A stretch of 64,000 bases of DNA from AP-15 sp963738185. Its GTDB lineage: Bacteria; Pseudomonadota; Alphaproteobacteria; ATCC43930; CGMCC-115725. Both the position numbers and the translations under genes were made by a program. Below are positions 8,210 through 17,235 of this stretch, one piece after another. Location of the stretch: assembly GCA_963738185.1 (NCBI GenBank), contig CAVTVA010000003.1, positions 1 through 64,000 on the forward strand. Direction: 5' to 3'. The stretch's first letter is position 1. Each line of letters begins with the position of its first letter. A model generated the notes under the pieces. It ran no database searches, was not told where the DNA came from, and saw only the letters and a program-made list of their open reading frames with translations.

Positions 8210-9192
8210 AGTGCCAAGGCCGGGGCGAGGAGCCTGGCCAGTGCCGCAGGATCGGGCCAGCGGATTTCGACCTCGAGCACCTCGATCCCGCGACGCTGAT
8301 CAGCCGGCACCCGCACAAAATCCTTTGCCGTCGTCACCAGCCCGGCATGCTGATGTCCGGCCGCCTGACGCAGCTCGGCGATGTCGCGGGCGGTGAAGGG
8401 GTGATGGTCGGGAAACGGGCGCGCTTCGACCAGCTCGGCGCCGAGCCGGCGCAACATCGCAAAGAATTTCTCCGGCCGCCCGATGCCGGCGAAGGCCAAG
8501 ACGCGACGCCCGGCGAGCCGCTGGCCGGCGACCGGCGCCAGCTCCGCTGCTATGGTCGGCCGCCCGGCGGCGATGCCGCTCACCCGGCATGACGCCGGCT
8601 CGCCCTCCGCGGCGAGCAGCACCACGCCGTCGGCGCGAGCGAGACCGCGGCGCAGATTCTCGCGCAGCGGGCCGGCCGGGATCACCCGGCCATTGCCAAA
8701 GCCGCCGGCGGCGTCGACCACGAGCAGCGCCAGGGTCTTGGCGACTCGCGGGTTCTGAAAGCCGTCATCGAGCAGGATTGCCGCGGCGCCGGCTGTCGCG
8801 GCAGCGGCGACCCCGGCGGCCCGGTCCCGCGCGACCCAGCACGGGGCATGTGCGGCGTGCAGCAGCGCCTCGTCGCCGACCGCGGCCGCGTCGTGGCGCG
8901 CCGGATCGACGCGCACCGGCCCGGCGAGCCGGCCGCCATAGCCGCGCGTTACGAGATGGGCTGGTTTGCCCCGGCGGCCGAGCCAAGCGGCAAGCGCGAT
9001 CGCCACCGGGGTCTTGCCGGCCCCCCCGGCGGTCAGATTGCCGATGCAGATCACCGGCGCCGGCGCGTGATAGGGGCGGGCCAATGCCCGGCGCAGCCGG
9101 CCCGCGGCGTCCCAGGCGAGGCTCGCCGGCAGCAGCAGGTCGGCGGCGAGCCCGGGTTGCTTCCCCCAGAATGCCGGGGCGGTGCGCATCAT
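7294..9192 (-). CDS. lpxK: Tetraacyldisaccharide 4'-kinase LpxK joined in frame to LpxL-type acyltransferase
   Basis: One 632-codon frame carries two lipid A enzymes. Residues 1 to about 325 are LpxK, which phosphorylates the 4' position of the lipid A disaccharide; the P-loop is GNLTAGGAGKTP (51-62) and the DDGFQ motif is at 142-146. Residues about 363-632 are a LpxL/HtrB acyltransferase with H465-LANW-E470 (HX4E). The join (326-362) lacks the usual LpxL N-terminal membrane helix. That helix is encoded out of frame just upstream (LEAWGAALAFGALR). Removing one base at about 8101 connects it to VLPIDWASALGG. The fusion is therefore probably an insertion artefact or mutation joining two overlapping genes. 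The ATG at 9192 overlaps the waaA stop (ATGATG), which supports an operon. Confidence 0.9.
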   Translation of the reverse strand: MMRTAPAFWGKQPGLAADLLLPASLAWDAAGRLRRALARPYHAPAPVICIGNLTAGGAGKTPVAIALAAWLGRRGKPAHLVTRGYGGRLAGPVRVDPARHDAAAVGDEALLHAAHAPCWVARDRAAGVAAAATAGAAAILLDDGFQNPRVAKTLALLVVDAAGGFGNGRVIPAGPLRENLRRGLARADGVVLLAAEGEPASCRVSGIAAGRPTIAAELAPVAGQRLAGRRVLAFAGIGRPEKFFAMLRRLGAELVEARPFPDHHPFTARDIAELRQAAGHQHAGLVTTAKDFVRVPADQRRGIEVLEVEIRWPDPAALARLLAPALALCVGNGRNLDRPAALTGRASATGSKPGEPPWRSARFAVLPIDWASALGGAIGRRLGPHLGVSKRARINLRRAFPERSPSEIERIVIGMWDNLGRVAAEYPHLHEIRVFAPGGRVETYGLEHLDRAVATRRRMIIFSGHLANWEICALAAAQYGAPFTQIYRAANNPLVDRLIARFRGDRGEYIAKGASAARRAFAVLSRGEHLTLLADQKLNDGIAAPFFGRPAMTAPALALFALRFDCDVLPARVERLAGARFRLTVSPPLPLPRSGDQRADIAALTTAVNATLEAWIRDRPELWLWVHRRWPD

Positions 9193-10540
9193 GCCGGGAG
9201 CGAAAGCGGCGCGCGGGCCAGGCTGTCGGTGGCGGCGCTCGCCGATGGCTGGGGATCGGGCGGCGCCAGCCGGTCGAGCCATGGGGCGAGATGGGCAAGC
9301 ACCGTGTCGAGGATCGCCTCGCCCGCGGCGGCGGTCCTTGCCGCAGCACCGCAGCGTTGGGCGCGAAGCCGCCGGTCGGCGAGGAGCATCGCCACCGCAC
9401 CGGCCAGATCGTCGGCTCCGGTTACGGTCTGCGCCGCTCCGGCCGCTGCCAGCGCGGCGGCCATGCCGGGGCAATTGCTCATGTCCGGGCCGTGCAATAT
9501 GGCGCAGTCGAGGCGTGCCGCCTCGAACGGGTTGTGGCCGCCCTTTTGCGTCAGCGACCCGCCGATAAAGGCGATGCCGGCGAGGCGATACAGCAGCCCA
9601 AGCTCGCCGATCGTATCGGCGAGGTAGATCTCGGTCTCGCCGGTAATCGGATCGCCGCGGCTGCGCCGGGCGACCTTTAGCTCATGCCCGGCGAGCATCG
9701 CGGCGATCGCGTCGCCGCGCGATGGATGGCGCGGCGCGATGATCGTCAGCAAGCCCGGGCGATCGGTAGCCGGCGATGGGCGAGCCGGCGATGGGCTGCG
9801 GCGGCGATCTCTTCCTCGCCCATATGCGTGCTGGCGGCGAGCCACATCGGGCGCGAGCCGATCTGTCGCCGCAGGTCCGACAGCGCGGCATGATCGACCG
9901 GCAAGGCGGCCCCGGCGGCCTTCAGGTCGCCGACCGCGGCGACCTCGCGCGCGCCGAGCCGGCGCAGGCGCCGGGCCTGTTCGGCATCTTGGGCGAGGCA
10001 CTGCGCGAAGGCGCCGAGCATCGGGCGGATCAATCCCGGAAGCTTGCGCCAGCGGCGGTACGAGCGCGCCGACAGCCGGCCATTGATCAGCAGCATCGGA
10101 ATGCCGCGGGCATGCGTGGCCAGCACCAGGTTCGGCCATAGCTCGGATTCGACCCAGAGCGCCAGATCGGGCCGCCAATGATCGAGAAACTGCGCCACCC
10201 AGCCCGGCAGATCGACCGGTGCGAATTGATGGCGCGCGCCCGCCGGCAGCCGCGTGTCGAGCAGCCGGGCCGAGGCGACGGTGCCGGTGGTGACCAGGAT
10301 CTGGAGCCCCGGCCGGGTCTGCAGCAGCCGCTCGATCAGCCGCAGCATCGTTGTCGCCTCGCCGATGCTGGCCGCGTGAACCCAGACCAGCGGCCCCGCT
10401 GGCCTCGCCTGGCTTGGGCTGCCGCGGCGTTCGCACAAGCGCAGCCCGTCCTCCTTGCCGCGCCGGCGTCGCCGCGCCAGGTAGACCGGCACCAGCGGGG
10501 TCAGCGCCAAAGTCAATGCGCGATAGAGGTGCGGCAGCAT
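9189..10540 (-). CDS. waaA: 3-deoxy-D-manno-octulosonic acid (Kdo) transferase WaaA, frameshifted
   Basis: WaaA adds Kdo to lipid IVA at the cytoplasmic face. The N-terminal half has the membrane anchor (LYRALTLALTPLVPVYLARR) and the glycosyltransferase-N signature VHAASIGEA with its catalytic Glu, then WVESELWPN. The C-terminal half has RSRGDPITGETEIYLADT and FIGGSLTQKGGHNPFEAARL. The halves are in different frames: the first terminates at 9746, the second continues to 9189. The change falls at about 9765-9800, on an imperfect 15-base tandem copy (GCCGGCGATGGGC twice), where replication or read slippage is easy. The ATG at 10540 overlaps the upstream DUF374 stop (TGATG). Either a sequence error or a recent slip; loss of WaaA is normally lethal, which favours error. 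Confidence 0.88.
9765..9800. repeat. Imperfect 15-base tandem duplication inside waaA
   Basis: GCCGGCGATGGGC occurs twice in a row (about 9769 and 9784), with unequal trailing bases. The waaA reading frame changes here. Confidence 0.7.
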
Positions 10541-11433
10541 CAGTGCGGTTTTTCCTGTCGCAAGGCCACCTGCGACAGCCCCTCGGCCCAGCCCTCTGCG
10601 TGCCCCCACCCTGGCTCTCCCCCGCTCGCGGGGGAGGGAAGGGGCGAGCGGCAAGAGCGCGAGCCGGAACCCGCCGCCTCGGACGATGATCGGCTCGCGG
10701 TATCGCAAGCTCCGTCGTCGGAGATCTGGGTTGTGAAGCTTGCGGCATGCCCAATGCGGCGGTCGGCCTCCGCGGCCATTGCAATCATGCGCGTTTCGAT
10801 CAGCTGGCGGGCGCGCTCGAGCCCGGGCTCGTCGAGATCGGCGGCGATCTCGATCGGCTCCCCCCAAAGAAAGACGCCGCGGCCGAAGGGCAGCGCCACA
10901 TGGAACCGGTCCCAGCTGGCGAGGACCCGCCGCTGGCTCGTCGCATAGGTGACCGGCACGATCGGCACTTGCGCCAATCGGGCGAGATTGACGATGCCGA
11001 GGCTGACCCGCATCGCCGGGCCGCTCGGCCCGTCCGGGGTGATCCCGACGCAGTCGCCGTTCCTCAATCGCTGCAGCATTGCGCGCAATGCCGCCGAGCC
11101 GCCGCGCCGGGTCGAGCCGGCGATCGCCTCGATGCCAAAATACGCCACCGCATCGGCGATGATCCGCCCGTCGCGATGCGCCGAGATCAGCATGTGCATC
11201 GGCGCCATGCGCTGCCAGGCCATCGGGATCATCAGCATGCGCCCGTGCCAGAAGGCGACGATAAACACCCGGCCCTCGGCCAACAGCCGGCGCGGCGCCT
11301 CGCCGCCTTCGACTTGCCAGCGATTGGTGCGGTAGACGAGGCGAACATAACAATGGATCGCCCAGCATGCCGCCCGCCGCAGCCGGGGATGGCGCAGCAG
11401 CCGGCGCCACACAGCGGGCCGGGCGGCGCTCAA
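10540..11433 (-). CDS. DUF374 lysophospholipid acyltransferase-like protein
   Basis: The 297-residue protein belongs to the DUF374 acyltransferase relatives that sit beside Kdo/lipid A genes. Landmarks are VAFWHGRMLMIPM (about 59-71), ISAHRDGRIIAD with the HxxxD-like box, GSTRRGG, and GITPDGPSGP. A single hydrophobic N-terminal segment probably holds it at the inner membrane. The normal fold ends near ADRRIGHA; the last 60 residues come from a palindromic repeat inserted at the 3' end (see 10603-10650) and are unlikely to be functional. Its start overlaps the msbA stop (11430-11433) and its stop overlaps the waaA start, so the genes are translationally coupled. The acyl donor and acceptor are unknown. 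Confidence 0.85.
   Translation of the reverse strand: MSAARPAVWRRLLRHPRLRRAACWAIHCYVRLVYRTNRWQVEGGEAPRRLLAEGRVFIVAFWHGRMLMIPMAWQRMAPMHMLISAHRDGRIIADAVAYFGIEAIAGSTRRGGSAALRAMLQRLRNGDCVGITPDGPSGPAMRVSLGIVNLARLAQVPIVPVTYATSQRRVLASWDRFHVALPFGRGVFLWGEPIEIAADLDEPGLERARQLIETRMIAMAAEADRRIGHAASFTTQISDDGACDTASRSSSEAAGSGSRSCRSPLPSPASGGEPGWGHAEGWAEGLSQVALRQEKPH
10603..10650. repeat. Palindromic extragenic-type repeat, copy 2, inside a coding 3' end
   Basis: CCCCACCCTGGCTCTCCCCC, then CGCTCGCGGGGGAGGGAAGGGG. It has the same architecture as copies at 6191, 13325 and 20363 but is here read as protein within the DUF374 gene, which it appears to have extended. Confidence 0.65.
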
Positions 11434-13241
11434 AGCCGGGCCGCGATCGCCGGAGCTCCGGCGACGAGATCGCCCTCGTCGGCGAACTGCATCGCGTAGA
11501 GCCGCGCGTAGAGGCCGTTGCGGGCCAGCAGTTCGCCGTGCCGGCCGCTTTCGACGATCCGGCCGCGATCGACGACGCAGATCAGGTCGGCGCCCTGGAC
11601 CGTCGACAGCCGATGGGCGATGACCACGGTCGTGCGCCCGCGAATCAAGGTGCGCAAGGCCGCCTGCACCTGGCGCTCGGATTCGCTGTCGAGCGCCGAG
11701 GTCGCCTCGTCGAGCAACAGGATCGGCGCGTCCTTCAGCATCGCGCGGGCGATCGCCAGGCGCTGGCGCTGGCCGCCGGAGAGACGCACGCCGTGCTCGC
11801 CAACTTGCGTGTCGTAGCCGTTCGGCAGCTCGCGGATAAAATCTTCGGCGCCGGCCGCGCGCGCTGCCGCCTCGATCTCGGCCTCCGAGGCGCCAAAGCG
11901 GCCATAGGCGATATTGGCCCGCACCGTGTCGTCGAACAGGGTGACCTCTTGCGCGACCAGCGCCACCGCGCCGCGCAGCGAGGCGAGGGTCACATCGCGC
12001 ACATCCTGGCCGTCGATCGCGATGCTGCCCTGGCCCACATCGTAAAACCGCGGAATGAGGTTGAGGATCGTCGATTTGCCGGCGCCCGACGCGCCGACCA
12101 GCGCCACCGTGCGCCCGGCCGGAACCGTCAGCGAGACGCGGTCGAGCGCCACCGCCCCGGGCGCATAGCCAAAGCGCACCCGGTCAAAGCAAATCTCGCC
12201 GCCGGCCACCCGCAGCGGCGCCGCACCGGGCAGGTCGCGGATCGTCGGCTCGACATCGAGCACCTGAAAAATCCGGTGCGCTGCGGCCAGGCCTTCCTGC
12301 AGCGATGCGTTGAGGTTGGCCAGGCTCTTCAGCGGCTGGTAGGCGAGCAACAGTGCGGTGATAAACGAGAAGAACGCGCCCGGGGTGCGCGATCCGGCGA
12401 TCACCTGGTGGCCGCCATAGAGGATGACGACCGCGATCGCGGCACCGCCAAGCGTTTCCATCATCGGCGAGGCGCGCGAGCGGGTGCGCGTCGCCCGGTC
12501 GATCAGCGTGTAAATCCGCTCGAACAGCCCCTCGGCGCGGCGCTCCTCGTAATCCTCCATGCCGTAGGCCTTGACCAGGCGGGCGCCCTGAAAGGTCTGG
12601 CTCAGCAACGTCGTCAGCTGGCCGATCTCGGCCTGGGTGTTGGCCGAAACCCGGCGCATGCGGCGGCCGATGCCGACGATCGGGCGGATCGCCAGCGGGA
12701 AGACAAAGAACGAGACCAGGGCCAACAGCCAATCCTGGTAGAACATCAGCCCGACCAGAAAGACGACGGTCAGCGCGTCCTTGCCGATGGCGCCAAGCAC
12801 ATTGGCGGCGGCGCTGCGCAGCAACGCGGCGTCGCTGGTAAAGCGCGAGATCAAGGTGCCGCTCGGATGGGCGTGGAAATAGGCGAGGTCGGCGCGCATC
12901 ACCCGCCCGAACAGCGCCTTTTGCACATCGGCGATCACGCGCTGGCCGACGCGGTTCATCAGCACCGCCTCGCCGTAATCGGAGACGCCCTTGACGATGG
13001 CGATGGCGAGCGCGGCGCCGGCGATCACCAGCAACAGCGAGGCGTCGCGCCCGACAAAGATACGGTCGAGCACCGGCTGCATCAGCCAAGCGCGCAATGC
13101 GGTGCTGCCGGCGGCAGCACCCATCAGCACAAAGGCGAGCGCGATGCGCGGCGCATGCGGGCGCATAAAGTCGCGCGCCAAGCGCCACACGAGCGCCGCC
13201 GTGCGCGCGCCCTCGTCCAGGATCGGCGGTTTTCTGAACAT
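11430..13241 (-). CDS. msbA: Lipid A export ABC transporter, MsbA type
   Basis: A 603-residue half-transporter that flips lipid A-core across the inner membrane. The N-terminal six-helix membrane domain spans about 20-320. The ATPase domain follows with Walker A GASGAGKST, Q-loop VAQEVTLFDD, signature LSGGQRQR, Walker B ILLLDEATSALD and the H-loop AHRLST. All key residues are intact. I chose the ATG at 13241 (MFRKPPIL, GGGGA upstream) over a GTG four codons earlier. It heads the run msbA - DUF374 - waaA - lpxK/lpxL, each joined by 4-base or similar overlaps, which supports the lipid A role over a general multidrug exporter. Confidence 0.92.
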   Translation of the reverse strand: MFRKPPILDEGARTAALVWRLARDFMRPHAPRIALAFVLMGAAAGSTALRAWLMQPVLDRIFVGRDASLLLVIAGAALAIAIVKGVSDYGEAVLMNRVGQRVIADVQKALFGRVMRADLAYFHAHPSGTLISRFTSDAALLRSAAANVLGAIGKDALTVVFLVGLMFYQDWLLALVSFFVFPLAIRPIVGIGRRMRRVSANTQAEIGQLTTLLSQTFQGARLVKAYGMEDYEERRAEGLFERIYTLIDRATRTRSRASPMMETLGGAAIAVVILYGGHQVIAGSRTPGAFFSFITALLLAYQPLKSLANLNASLQEGLAAAHRIFQVLDVEPTIRDLPGAAPLRVAGGEICFDRVRFGYAPGAVALDRVSLTVPAGRTVALVGASGAGKSTILNLIPRFYDVGQGSIAIDGQDVRDVTLASLRGAVALVAQEVTLFDDTVRANIAYGRFGASEAEIEAAARAAGAEDFIRELPNGYDTQVGEHGVRLSGGQRQRLAIARAMLKDAPILLLDEATSALDSESERQVQAALRTLIRGRTTVVIAHRLSTVQGADLICVVDRGRIVESGRHGELLARNGLYARLYAMQFADEGDLVAGAPAIAARL

Positions 13242-13324
13242 GGGTCCCCGCACTCAGTGTTAAAGACGGGGGCCCGCCTTGGCAAGCGCGGCGGTGTGCT
13301 CGGTCTCCGAGCAAGGTGGGCGCG

Positions 13325-13422
13325 CCCCTCCCCCCTCGCATTGCGGGAGATGGGGACCGGGCCCCACCCTAACCCTCCCCCGCATGCGGGGGAGGGGATT
13401 GGAGGGGGCGAGTGGGTGAGGG
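13325..13422. repeat. Palindromic extragenic repeat, copy 3 (double)
   Basis: Two palindromic units in tandem, CCTCCCCCCTCGCATTGCGG and then ACCCTCCCCCGCATGCGGGG followed by GAGGGG. They fill the gap between the LigB-type dioxygenase stop and the msbA start and may act as a terminator. Confidence 0.65.
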
Positions 13423-13441
13423 GCCTTCCTTGTGGTCTCCG

Positions 13442-14506
13442 TTAGGCCGGGTAGGAGACGAAGCACTTGTTCGAGGCGAAGATGTGCGTCTCGACGTAGT
13501 CGTGCACGACCGGCTTGCGGTCGAGGCTCTCCATCGCCCCCATCAGCGCGCACCAGTTCAGCATCTCGTGCTGGCCGGCCTGCTCCATCGCCGCGAGCGG
13601 GCGCTTGCGCCAGGTGCCGTAGTCGCGCTGCGCGAGCGCGTCGAACAGCAGCCGGTCGGCCTCCCGGTCGGGCCACAGATAGCCGTTGGTCGGCGACAGG
13701 AAGCAGTGCGACCAGCTCGACGACGCGATCAGCGCCACCCGCCACGGCGAATCCGCAAAGGTCTCGGCCACCGCCCGGCCCACCTCCATGCAGCGCCACG
13801 GGTGCGGCGAGGGCGGGTCGGCGGCCTCCGACGGGTCGCGCGGCGGCATGAACAGGGCCGCGGTGCCGCCCTTGGCGTGCAACAGGTTGCTGCCGTAGCA
13901 GTTGATCGCGAACGGCACCACCGGGTAGGGGAAGCCTGTGCGGTCCCAATCGAGATAGAGAAAGGTGTTGGTGAAGGCGTGCGCCAGCTTGTCGTGCAGC
14001 GGCTTATAGGCATAGGCCATGTCGATGCCGCGCTCGATCAGCCCGGTGGCGAGGTGCTTGGCCGCGTCGCGATGACCGTGCAGCTTTAATGCCCAGTCGC
14101 CGGGCTCGCCCCAGCGGTTGGGCCGGCCGCCATTGCCGTTGTGCCACGGCTGGGTGGCGAAATCGTCGTCATAGCCGAGCACGCAAAAGGCCGGGATGAT
14201 GTCCTCGCGGAAATTCTCGTACTGGTCGTCGCCCCAGACCAAGACCACATCGGGGTTGAACGCGTCGAGCGACTTGCGCACCGCGCGAAAGCCCTTGGCC
14301 ATCCGCGCGCTATAGCGCTGCGCCGACGAGAAGCCCTCGTCATTGCCGAGCTCGGCCACCAGCTCGGCCGGCCAGTTCGCCGGGTTTTTGTAATGCTCGG
14401 GCACATTGGGCGCCGTCAGCAGGCGATGAAACAGCGACGGCAATTGCGCGTCGGGCACCGTCAAGCCCGGGTAATGCGTGCATCCCAGACCCAAAATCTC
14501 ACCCAT
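13442..14506 (-). CDS. LigB-type (class III) extradiol ring-cleavage dioxygenase
   Basis: The 354-residue product matches the catalytic subunit fold of protocatechuate 4,5-dioxygenase and related enzymes, which open catechol rings with non-heme Fe(II). Family marks are the N-terminal GLGCTHYPGL, DVVLVWGDDQYENF and a C-terminal NWCALMGAM. Probable metal ligands are the His of GCTHYPG and the early acidic and His residues, but I cannot assign all of them. The start ATG has AAGGAGCAGG upstream. It is monocistronic, flanked by a palindromic repeat and a 376-base gap. Together with the Rieske operon, UbiD and the OxlT-like carrier it fits aromatic acid catabolism. Confidence 0.85.
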   Translation of the reverse strand: MGEILGLGCTHYPGLTVPDAQLPSLFHRLLTAPNVPEHYKNPANWPAELVAELGNDEGFSSAQRYSARMAKGFRAVRKSLDAFNPDVVLVWGDDQYENFREDIIPAFCVLGYDDDFATQPWHNGNGGRPNRWGEPGDWALKLHGHRDAAKHLATGLIERGIDMAYAYKPLHDKLAHAFTNTFLYLDWDRTGFPYPVVPFAINCYGSNLLHAKGGTAALFMPPRDPSEAADPPSPHPWRCMEVGRAVAETFADSPWRVALIASSSWSHCFLSPTNGYLWPDREADRLLFDALAQRDYGTWRKRPLAAMEQAGQHEMLNWCALMGAMESLDRKPVVHDYVETHIFASNKCFVSYPA

Positions 14507-14882
14507 ATCCCTGCTCCTTCCGATAGCGCGTCAGCCGCAACCGGCGCGATGTTCCATCGCGGTCGATCTTACCCGATGTGAGGGGCGTCCGGCAGGAATA
14601 TTGTATCCGTCCGATCCGGGGCGGGCTGATTTTTGGACAATGGCCGCGGAGTGTTCGCGTCCGGGCGGCACCCCCCAATCCCCATGCCGCCCATCGCCTG
14701 GAGAACACGTACTTAGCGCCGGAATCCTGCCAGCCCGCTTTCGGGCGCGATTTTGCGATACCGAATTGTCGATCAGGCGTAACCTTAGTTCACAGCCACT
14801 TTCCAGAATTGGGGTTATGAGTCTCCCCGCACCAGTGGCGTGGGGGCGGTTGTTTAGGCCGACCCGCTTCGCTTAGAAAGGC
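14507..14882. other. Gene-free stretch
   Basis: These 376 bases lie between two minus-strand genes. I see no convincing coding frame, tRNA or repeat. The part next to 14507 must hold the promoter and the clear Shine-Dalgarno (AAGGAG) of the LigB-type gene. Confidence 0.5.
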
Positions 14883-15371
14883 TTACTTTACTCGTTCAAA
14901 CTCCAGGTGCGGTTGGAAATCACCGCCTTGTGGATCATGAAGCGTCGCCGCCAATATTTTCAATGTAGTCGGTGAGATATCCGCGACAGTCGTGGTACGA
15001 GAGCTTCCGTTCCACTGGGGAAAGGTGCATTGCTGAACGTGGTAGGTGTAGGTTTTGTTCTGCTCGTCTACGGTATAGGAACCAAAGAAGGCGAAAGCTG
15101 GTCCGACCGGATCAGCAGGTCGGGTTCCTGGCTTGGCTGATCTGTCCCCACTCATAATCTGGAAGGCGAGGGTGCCGCTCGACGTGAAAACCTCTAGCCC
15201 TTGCGGATTATTCCCAAAGGCGTTCCGCTTGTGACCGTCCGTGAATTGATCGTAGGCGGCCGTTATCTTCCAGATACCTTCGAGCTGCGATTGCAGAGAT
15301 TGCTGTGCCAAAGCCGGCGCATTGACAGCGCCGGTCAGAGCAATTGCGGCGACCCCTAACAAAGCACGCAT
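14883..15371 (-). CDS. Secreted lipocalin-like protein
   Basis: A 162-residue exported protein. It has a typical signal peptide (MRALLGVAAIALTGAVNAPALAQ, cut after ALA-Q) and a beta-rich body starting LEGIWKITAAYDQF, the W-containing opening seen in the lipocalin-like domain family of small secreted bacterial proteins. The start is well supported by GGAGGAGAGGG. Its DNA is noticeably less GC-rich at third positions than neighbouring genes and it stands alone between two gene-free stretches, which suggests transfer. Function unknown; ligand binding is only the family guess. Confidence 0.7.
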   Translation of the reverse strand: MRALLGVAAIALTGAVNAPALAQQSLQSQLEGIWKITAAYDQFTDGHKRNAFGNNPQGLEVFTSSGTLAFQIMSGDRSAKPGTRPADPVGPAFAFFGSYTVDEQNKTYTYHVQQCTFPQWNGSSRTTTVADISPTTLKILAATLHDPQGGDFQPHLEFERVK

Positions 15372-15751
15372 CCCTCTCCTCCCTAAAAGTTAGTGATCGA
15401 CCGAAGGAGGCTTCGGCCGCGGCTGCCACTCCCGTATGAACGAACGCCGTAGAACAAAGCGCTCTTGCGGCCCGGTCTGTGTCCCATCATCTCCTCGGTC
15501 CCCCAACCGTTTTGATGGTCAACTAAAGCATACCAGGTCAGATCGGCATTACGGGAGGAGTTTTTCAACGGTACTAATATTTGTGCCACCCGGCCTTGCT
15601 TTGCATAAATCCAGATTTTTGGGAGTTATGACGGGCCTCGCTGCGCCAACGGGTCAGGCCTTCCGCAAGATATGATCGAAACTCCCTGCCATGCCGCCGC
15701 TGCTTTGCCGACCACCCGGCCACCGCGAAGAGCCGGCTCAGGCGACGCTCA
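15372..15751. other. Gene-free stretch
   Basis: These 380 bases precede the small secreted protein and follow pmbA. Composition is more AT-rich than the rest (for example 15540-15610). I see no gene. The 5' part presumably carries the promoter for the secreted protein. Confidence 0.5.
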
Positions 15752-17113
15752 TCAAGCGCCGGCGACGGTCAGGTCGTCGATGCGCAGGGTGGGGGCGTCG
15801 GTGCCGGCCTTGAATTCGAGGTCGTCGGCGGCGACCAGGCGGGCAAACATCTCCTTGAGGTTGCCGGCGACCGTCATCTCGCTGACCGGAAAGGCGATCT
15901 CGCCCTTGTCGATCCAGAAGCCGGCGGCACCCCGGCTGTAGTCGCCGGTGACGCCGTTGACGCCGAACCCCATCATCTCGGTCACGTAAAACCCGCTCTC
16001 AATGTCGGCGATCAGCGCCTTGGGGCTCAGCGCCCCGGGCTCGATCCACACATTGGTCGCGGACGGCCCGGGCGGCGAGGACGTGCCGCGCGCGGCGTGG
16101 CCGGTCGTCGTCATGCCGAGCTGGCGGGCCGAGCGCAGATCAAGCAGCCAGGTGGTCAGCACGCCCTTGTCAATGATCGCGCGGCGGCGGTTGGCGATGC
16201 CCTCGCCGTCAAATGGTTTGGCGCGCAGCCCGCGCCGGCGGTGCGGGTCGTCGATGATCGTGATCGCCTCGGGGAAGATGCGCTGGCCGAGCCGGTCCTT
16301 CAAAAAGCTGGTGCCGCGGGCGATCGAGGGGCCGGAAATGGCGCCAAGCAGAGCCGAGATAAAGCTGCGCGCCACCCGCGGGTCAAACACCACCGGAACG
16401 CGAGCAGTCGGCATCTTGCGCGCGCCGAGGCGCTTGACCGCGCGCTCGCCGGCGCTGCGGCCGATCTCGGCCGGATCGCGCAGATCGGCGGCGTAGACCG
16501 CGCTCGAATAGTCGTAGTCGCGCTCCATCCCGGTGCCGGCGCCGCCGATGACGCTGGCGCTGACCCCCGAGCTCGATCCGCTATACGTCCCGGCAAAGCC
16601 GTTCGAGGCGGCGAGCGCCACCGTCGAGCGGCCCCAGCCGGCCTCCGCACCCTCGGAGTTGGTCACCCCCTTGACCGCGAGTGCCGCCTCCTCGGCGGCG
16701 CGGGCGCGCTCGATCAGCACCTCGGCGCTCGGCTCCTGCGGGTCGAGCATGTCGAGCGCCGGCCAATCTTTGGCGATTTGGTCGGGCTCGGCGATGCCGC
16801 AATAAGGGTCCTCGGGGACGGTGCGGGCCATCGCCACGGCGCGCTCGACCAGCTCGGCGAGCGCCTTCGCCGAGCGGTCGCTCGACGACACCACCGCCTG
16901 CTGATGGCCGATAAACACGCGCAGACCAAGATCGCGGCCCTCGGAGCGTTCGAGCTTTTCGGTCTTGCCAAGGCGGCGGCCATGCGACAGCGAGGCGCCC
17001 TCGAACAGCACCGCGTCGGCGGCATCGGCGCCGGCTCGCTTGGCGCGGCCGATCAGATCCTGCAACAGATCGAGCGCGTCGCCCGCGGTGCCGCTGACTT
17101 TGTTGCCGGCCAT
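15752..17113 (-). CDS. pmbA: TldE/PmbA-type metalloprotease homologue
   Basis: The 453-residue protein is the PmbA (TldE) half of the TldD/TldE complex, which trims unfolded peptides and matures modified peptides in the cytoplasm; TldE itself lacks the zinc motif, and none is seen here. Recognisable stretches are GLRVFIGHQQAVVSSSD, PVVFDPRVARSFISALLG, AKPFDGEG, GHAARG and the C-terminal GVNGVTGDYSRGAAGFWI followed by EMTVAGNLKEMF. ATG at 17113 follows AAAGGATCG. In many alphaproteobacteria pmbA lies just upstream of the waaA-lpxK block, so its place here, a few kb away, is an expanded version of that order. tldD is not in the window. Confidence 0.93.
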   Translation of the reverse strand: MAGNKVSGTAGDALDLLQDLIGRAKRAGADAADAVLFEGASLSHGRRLGKTEKLERSEGRDLGLRVFIGHQQAVVSSSDRSAKALAELVERAVAMARTVPEDPYCGIAEPDQIAKDWPALDMLDPQEPSAEVLIERARAAEEAALAVKGVTNSEGAEAGWGRSTVALAASNGFAGTYSGSSSGVSASVIGGAGTGMERDYDYSSAVYAADLRDPAEIGRSAGERAVKRLGARKMPTARVPVVFDPRVARSFISALLGAISGPSIARGTSFLKDRLGQRIFPEAITIIDDPHRRRGLRAKPFDGEGIANRRRAIIDKGVLTTWLLDLRSARQLGMTTTGHAARGTSSPPGPSATNVWIEPGALSPKALIADIESGFYVTEMMGFGVNGVTGDYSRGAAGFWIDKGEIAFPVSEMTVAGNLKEMFARLVAADDLEFKAGTDAPTLRIDDLTVAGA

Positions 17114-17235
17114 TTGCGATCCTTTGGCTGTCCCACGCGCAACGGCGGCAGAACGCCGTCGGAGCCCTGACCGCATAGTTGGGGGCGGCCGGTGCGCCGC
17201 ACAACGCCGCGCCGGCCGCCATCCCCGGGCGGGGG

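Noticed and set aside
14640..14700. A tRNA-like TTCGCGTCC stretch in the gap after the LigB-type gene
   Set aside because: The flanking bases do not form a five-pair T stem and no anticodon or acceptor arm can be drawn.
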